This document shows positions 16,005 through 19,016 of a stretch of DNA of 19,016 nt, piece after piece. The DNA comes from Coemansia sp. RSA 922 (lineage: Eukaryota > Kickxellomycota > Kickxellomycetes > Kickxellales > Kickxellaceae). The number at the start of each line of letters is the position of its first letter. The first letter of the stretch is position 1. The stretch is taken from NCBI GenBank assembly GCA_027577415.1, contig JANBQS010000395.1:1-19016 (forward strand), written 5' to 3'. The notes under the pieces are model-generated. The model worked only from the letters and a program-made list of their open reading frames with translations, made no database searches and was not told the origin of the DNA. Position numbers and translations under genes: made by a program.

Positions 16005-19000
16005 TCAGCCTAAATCCGCCAACAGCTGCAGGCACAGCGCTGGTGTTGTTAGACGAGCTATGTGGAGTACAGATACTTTGGGCAAAGGCTGCTGGCGAAC
16101 GAGGAGGGACTGACCGCCAAGGCGCAACGGCTGCCGCTGCTCATTCAAGTGCGATAGATGTTCTCTCTGAACTGCCCCCTCCACACGCAAGGCGACAGTT
16201 GGCAACGCTGCAGCAGCTTGTGATATGATCCTGTTTGCCTCGATATCATGCCCCTCTTGCTGCGGCATCCAAAGCAGCTGGCCATCGCTCGACCGCGCAG
16301 CCAAGCTAAACAGTTCTGTGACCTCGGTCGCCGATAGACCCAGTGTCTCGGCTAGCGTGGCTTCGTCCGATACCACCAAGCGTGCAACACCGCTGCCGTC
16401 CGCTACCCGACAGCACAGCTCGATGCTCACTAGCATCGTTGCCGACTTGGCGGCTATTTTATGGCGGCGGCCAGCACACGCACACAACATTTCGCACACC
16501 GCCTGCTTGCATTCCTTACACGCAACTGATATGTGAAGCCGCTCGATGATGCTGACATTGCAGTGGAATGTCGCTTTGCTGATATGTCGGCCATAGAGCT
16601 GGCCGACGCTCACGCGCTCTGTTTCGGCGTCTCTAGTAGCCTGGCTAGGTGCTTGCACTAGAGAATCCGGCGCTTGCTTAGCAGCGATCGTTTGGAAGCT
16701 GGTAGCAGCAACGCCACGCAAGTACGGTCGGCCCGAGCCTTTAGCCACATCCAAGCGAGCATCACGGACCACCACTCGAGTGCCAGGCACCAGGCCAAGC
16801 GGATGTGCAAAACTCGATAGCTCAATGTACAAAGTGACTGTGCTCTCGCTGTCCCTGTCGTCGCGCAGAACGATGCGTGTGTCAAAGCGCCCGGCCAGTA
16901 GCCCTACCGAGTCGCCATGCATCTTTGACCGCTTGTTGCCTAGTCGCAACTTGCTTGAGCTATTGCTGGTAAATGTTACTGCTTTCTTGATGCCGCGCTT
17001 TGTTATCGTTCCATGCACAGAGACAAAATCGCCTGGGCGAGAATTGCCATCCGTTCGTTGATCTGTCCGTTGCATGCACGCAAGCAAGGAGTGTAGTTCC
17101 CGCACGGGATAAACTGGAGGTGGCCGAATGCAGTCCAAGAGGCTGCTGCTAGCTGTGTCTATCTGGATCGTCGGGATATGTATAGGCTGGTCGCCGCCAG
17201 AAGCCTGCGACAAGAGTTCATAATGTTGCTTGGTCACGTATGCCTTGCCGTCTGCGCCTGAGCAGTCGGTAGCAGCAATCCATGTCGGGTGCACATGGCA
17301 GGAGCTCTGGAGCTCAATCTGAATATCCTTGCCGCCAGAGTTATAGTACGTAATCATCGACGGGTCAGCAACGCACACTACATATGCACATCCCGGTATA
17401 AGGCTGACGGGCAGTTGGTCGGGGTCATAGGAGACTACGCAAGTCAGTAGATCCGATGTCTCACGGACGCTGATGCGCAATATGCCATTTTCTGCGTCCT
17501 TGGCCCCACTTTCATTAAGCGTGTGGAACTCGGAGTAGCCAATCCTCAACCCAGTACCCTTTACAGCTGTCCGAGAAGTTCGTGCTCTAGCCCCGCTGTT
17601 GCTGCTGCCAATACTACCATTACCACTACTGCTACTGCTGCTATCGCTATCAATGCTGGTTTTGCTCTTTTTACTCCATGGTGCGAGAGCCACTGGGCTC
17701 TGAGAGTGAACGACCAGCAAAAAGCTCTGAGCAACACTGGCATCCGTGCGCTCGCCTGCCTCACTGTCGCACCCAAAGTCATGGTCGGCGTAGATAATAG
17801 TCGGAATGGCCGCCGCAACGTATATCAGCTCGAATGGTGTCAAAGCACTTGCTGTCGCCGGGCCGAAACTGCTAACAACTGGCGCAATGTTGACTACCTC
17901 CGTGGTTAATCGCCAATGGCTCCATGAGTAAATATGGCCGACAAGGGCTTGGCCAGAAAACTCTAGGCGCAGCATCTCTGGATCTTCAGATTCAGCAGAG
18001 ACGGCAGTAGGTCGAATTTGGAGCAAACCGGTTGCATCCTGTAGATATAAGCTACCTCGCTGCCGAAGCACAAGGCGCCCTATCAATGGGAATGCGCCAA
18101 AATTCAACTCTGCTGGGTACGTGTTCGTTACTCGCACCTCCTCGGTTGCCGATGTGTCACTCGCTAACTCGGAGCTATGGTGTAGGTTCGACGAGATGAC
18201 AGGGTCCTGGATCTCCCTTTTCCGCGAGAGAACACGTTGAACAATGTCGCCAAGCGAAACGACCCGAGAGACCGGCTGTCCTCTCATACAGTCTACGCTG
18301 GTACATCGTCTGTGGTCTAAAAACTCCAAATATAGTCGTCGGTAACTAGAGGGCTTGCCAGTCGTACTTGAGTGTGGGTGGCCAACAAGCCGTAGTGCTA
18401 GGTCCATTATCGTCTTAGTGACGTCGTGGGCCTCTGCTCGTGTGTTTGCACTTAGACCGCCAGGAAATTTTACTTGTAGCCTCCAGAATGCCTCTATAGC
18501 CTCTATCATGCGCACTAGTCCGCCCGCTCGCCTCGCTACGTAGGCTGCTAAATTACCAGCAATAACTGAGTTCGTCGGACCAGGATCGACTGTATCAGCA
18601 AACTCGACGATGCGAACAGAGGACCGAGCACAGGCGCCAAAAGCAAGCGCCCTATGCTCGTCTATTGGTGTTGGCTGCTCGAGAAATTGTGGCCATATCC
18701 GCTTGAGCCAGGTCCAGTGGTATCCTTTCGAGTTTGCCAGCAACAGTACATGCATATTGTCCAACATCACGCGAGTGCCAGGACGCAGAACCGAGAGCAG
18801 TGAGCGTTGTGGCCAATACGTCAACATTAATATGTGACAGTCGTCCACCAAATAGATACCCAATGTGGCATCTATCACGCGAGTTACAAGTCCCGAATAG
18901 CTCTCGACCCGATTGCGATGGACTAGGAGGTGGCCGTCGCCGGACTCTATTTTTTGCACGGTTGACTGCGACAGACTCGCTTGACTCAGCTGCCAAGAGT

Positions 19001-19016
19001 CGGAATGTTGGCTGTT
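16005..19016 (-). CDS. CTC1: CST complex subunit CTC1, 5'-truncated by the right window edge
   Basis: CTC1 is the large subunit of the CST (CTC1-STN1-TEN1) complex, an RPA-like single-strand DNA binder that recruits DNA polymerase alpha-primase for telomeric C-strand fill-in. The frame is open from 19016 with no ATG among the first codons (a GTG at 18957-18959 is internal), so the true start lies outside. The 1003 visible residues include segments matching human CTC1 as I recall it. SYSGLVTRV then LRPGTRVMLDNMHVL (18891-18902 onward) matches SYSGAVTGV and MRPGVCLQLQDVHLL. HPLGLVPGTRV (16773-16805) matches PSLGLLPGARV. A C-terminal OB region has a Cys cluster, VADGSGVARLVV and LGLSATEVTELF, matching VEDGTAEAVV and LGLCPREWASLL. 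Roughly the N-terminal third appears to be missing. A Ser/Gly linker lies at about 17585-17650. Cdc13 and Rpa1 are less likely because these CTC1-specific segments occur in order. Confidence 0.85.
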   Translation of the reverse strand, partial: NSQHSDSWQLSQASLSQSTVQKIESGDGHLLVHRNRVESYSGLVTRVIDATLGIYLVDDCHILMLTYWPQRSLLSVLRPGTRVMLDNMHVLLLANSKGYHWTWLKRIWPQFLEQPTPIDEHRALAFGACARSSVRIVEFADTVDPGPTNSVIAGNLAAYVARRAGGLVRMIEAIEAFWRLQVKFPGGLSANTRAEAHDVTKTIMDLALRLVGHPHSSTTGKPSSYRRLYLEFLDHRRCTSVDCMRGQPVSRVVSLGDIVQRVLSRKREIQDPVISSNLHHSSELASDTSATEEVRVTNTYPAELNFGAFPLIGRLVLRQRGSLYLQDATGLLQIRPTAVSAESEDPEMLRLEFSGQALVGHIYSWSHWRLTTEVVNIAPVVSSFGPATASALTPFELIYVAAAIPTIIYADHDFGCDSEAGERTDASVAQSFLLVVHSQSPVALAPWSKKSKTSIDSDSSSSSSGNGSIGSSNSGARARTSRTAVKGTGLRIGYSEFHTLNESGAKDAENGILRISVRETSDLLTCVVSYDPDQLPVSLIPGCAYVVCVADPSMITYYNSGGKDIQIELQSSCHVHPTWIAATDCSGADGKAYVTKQHYELLSQASGGDQPIHIPTIQIDTASSSLLDCIRPPPVYPVRELHSLLACMQRTDQRTDGNSRPGDFVSVHGTITKRGIKKAVTFTSNSSSKLRLGNKRSKMHGDSVGLLAGRFDTRIVLRDDRDSESTVTLYIELSSFAHPLGLVPGTRVVVRDARLDVAKGSGRPYLRGVAATSFQTIAAKQAPDSLVQAPSQATRDAETERVSVGQLYGRHISKATFHCNVSIIERLHISVACKECKQAVCEMLCACAGRRHKIAAKSATMLVSIELCCRVADGSGVARLVVSDEATLAETLGLSATEVTELFSLAARSSDGQLLWMPQQEGHDIEANRIISQAAAALPTVALRVEGAVQREHLSHLNEQRQPLRLGGQSLLVRQQPLPKVSVLHIARLTTPALCLQLLADLG
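17609..17653. repeat. Imperfect trinucleotide repeat encoding a Ser-rich linker in CTC1
   Basis: An irregular series of ACT/GCT/ATC triplets on the plus strand encodes a run of Ser with some Gly, Asn and Ile in CTC1. It falls between predicted OB folds, so it is probably a flexible linker. Confidence 0.6.

Noticed and set aside
18957..18959. CTC1 start codon at 18959
   Set aside because: The codon is GTG and the frame stays open through 19 further codons to the window edge, so this is internal and the gene is 5'-truncated.
16005..19016. Large OB-fold protein as RPA70 or Cdc13
   Set aside because: RPA70 is shorter and better conserved, and Cdc13 is organised differently. The matching segments are CTC1-specific and occur in CTC1 order.
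1..19016. Mobile elements, CRISPR arrays or prokaryotic accessory systems
   Set aside because: All coding regions but the 22-codon fragment at the left edge resemble eukaryotic proteins, and no inverted or direct repeats, transposase motifs or repeat-spacer arrays were seen.

Overview
The window looks like nuclear DNA of a compact, intron-poor fungus. Genes are eukaryotic, densely packed and mostly single-exon, and several have fungal-type family members (Slt11/Ecm2, Vid28/Gid5, Rrp17, an NmrA-like reductase, Alg2, hexokinase). Starts have A at -3, and CT-rich tracts precede several of them. Long CTG-containing frames decode sensibly with the standard code. One 91-nt intron can be inferred in twelve genes. 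An animal-like CTC1 and a HERP-like protein, rather than obvious Cdc13 and Usa1 relatives, suggest an early-diverging lineage, perhaps Kickxellomycotina-like. That placement is inference only.

Layout, left to right. Positions 1-66 hold the first 22 codons of an unidentified minus-strand gene. After a 452-nt spacer come MEF1 (mitochondrial EF-G, minus) and, head-to-head with it, VID28/GID5 (ARMC8 family, plus). VID28 ends 46 nt from the end of ALG2 (minus). ALG2 is head-to-head with SLT11/RBM22 (plus), which is followed by an NmrA-like oxidoreductase (plus). A minus-strand run follows: RRP17/NOL12, a hexokinase, a dienoyl-CoA isomerase (ECH1 type) and a HERP-like ubiquitin-domain membrane protein. 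ISY1 (plus) is divergent from the HERP-like gene and needs an intron directly after its ATG to recover the conserved N-terminus. SDO1/SBDS and a large 5'-truncated CTC1 gene, both minus, complete the window.

The genes are mostly housekeeping and do not form one pathway. Some themes recur: pre-mRNA splicing (SLT11, ISY1), 60S ribosome biogenesis (RRP17, SDO1), ER N-glycosylation and ERAD (ALG2, HERP-like), the GID E3 ligase that degrades gluconeogenic enzymes together with a hexokinase, and telomere maintenance (CTC1). The most notable item is the CTC1 orthologue, because the large CST subunit best known in fungi is the very divergent Cdc13. Next come the start-codon intron of ISY1 and a TGACGTG element beside an ERSE-like CCAAT-N9-CCACA arrangement upstream of the HERP-like gene.

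I saw no tRNA or rRNA genes, CRISPR arrays, transposons or viral insertions.
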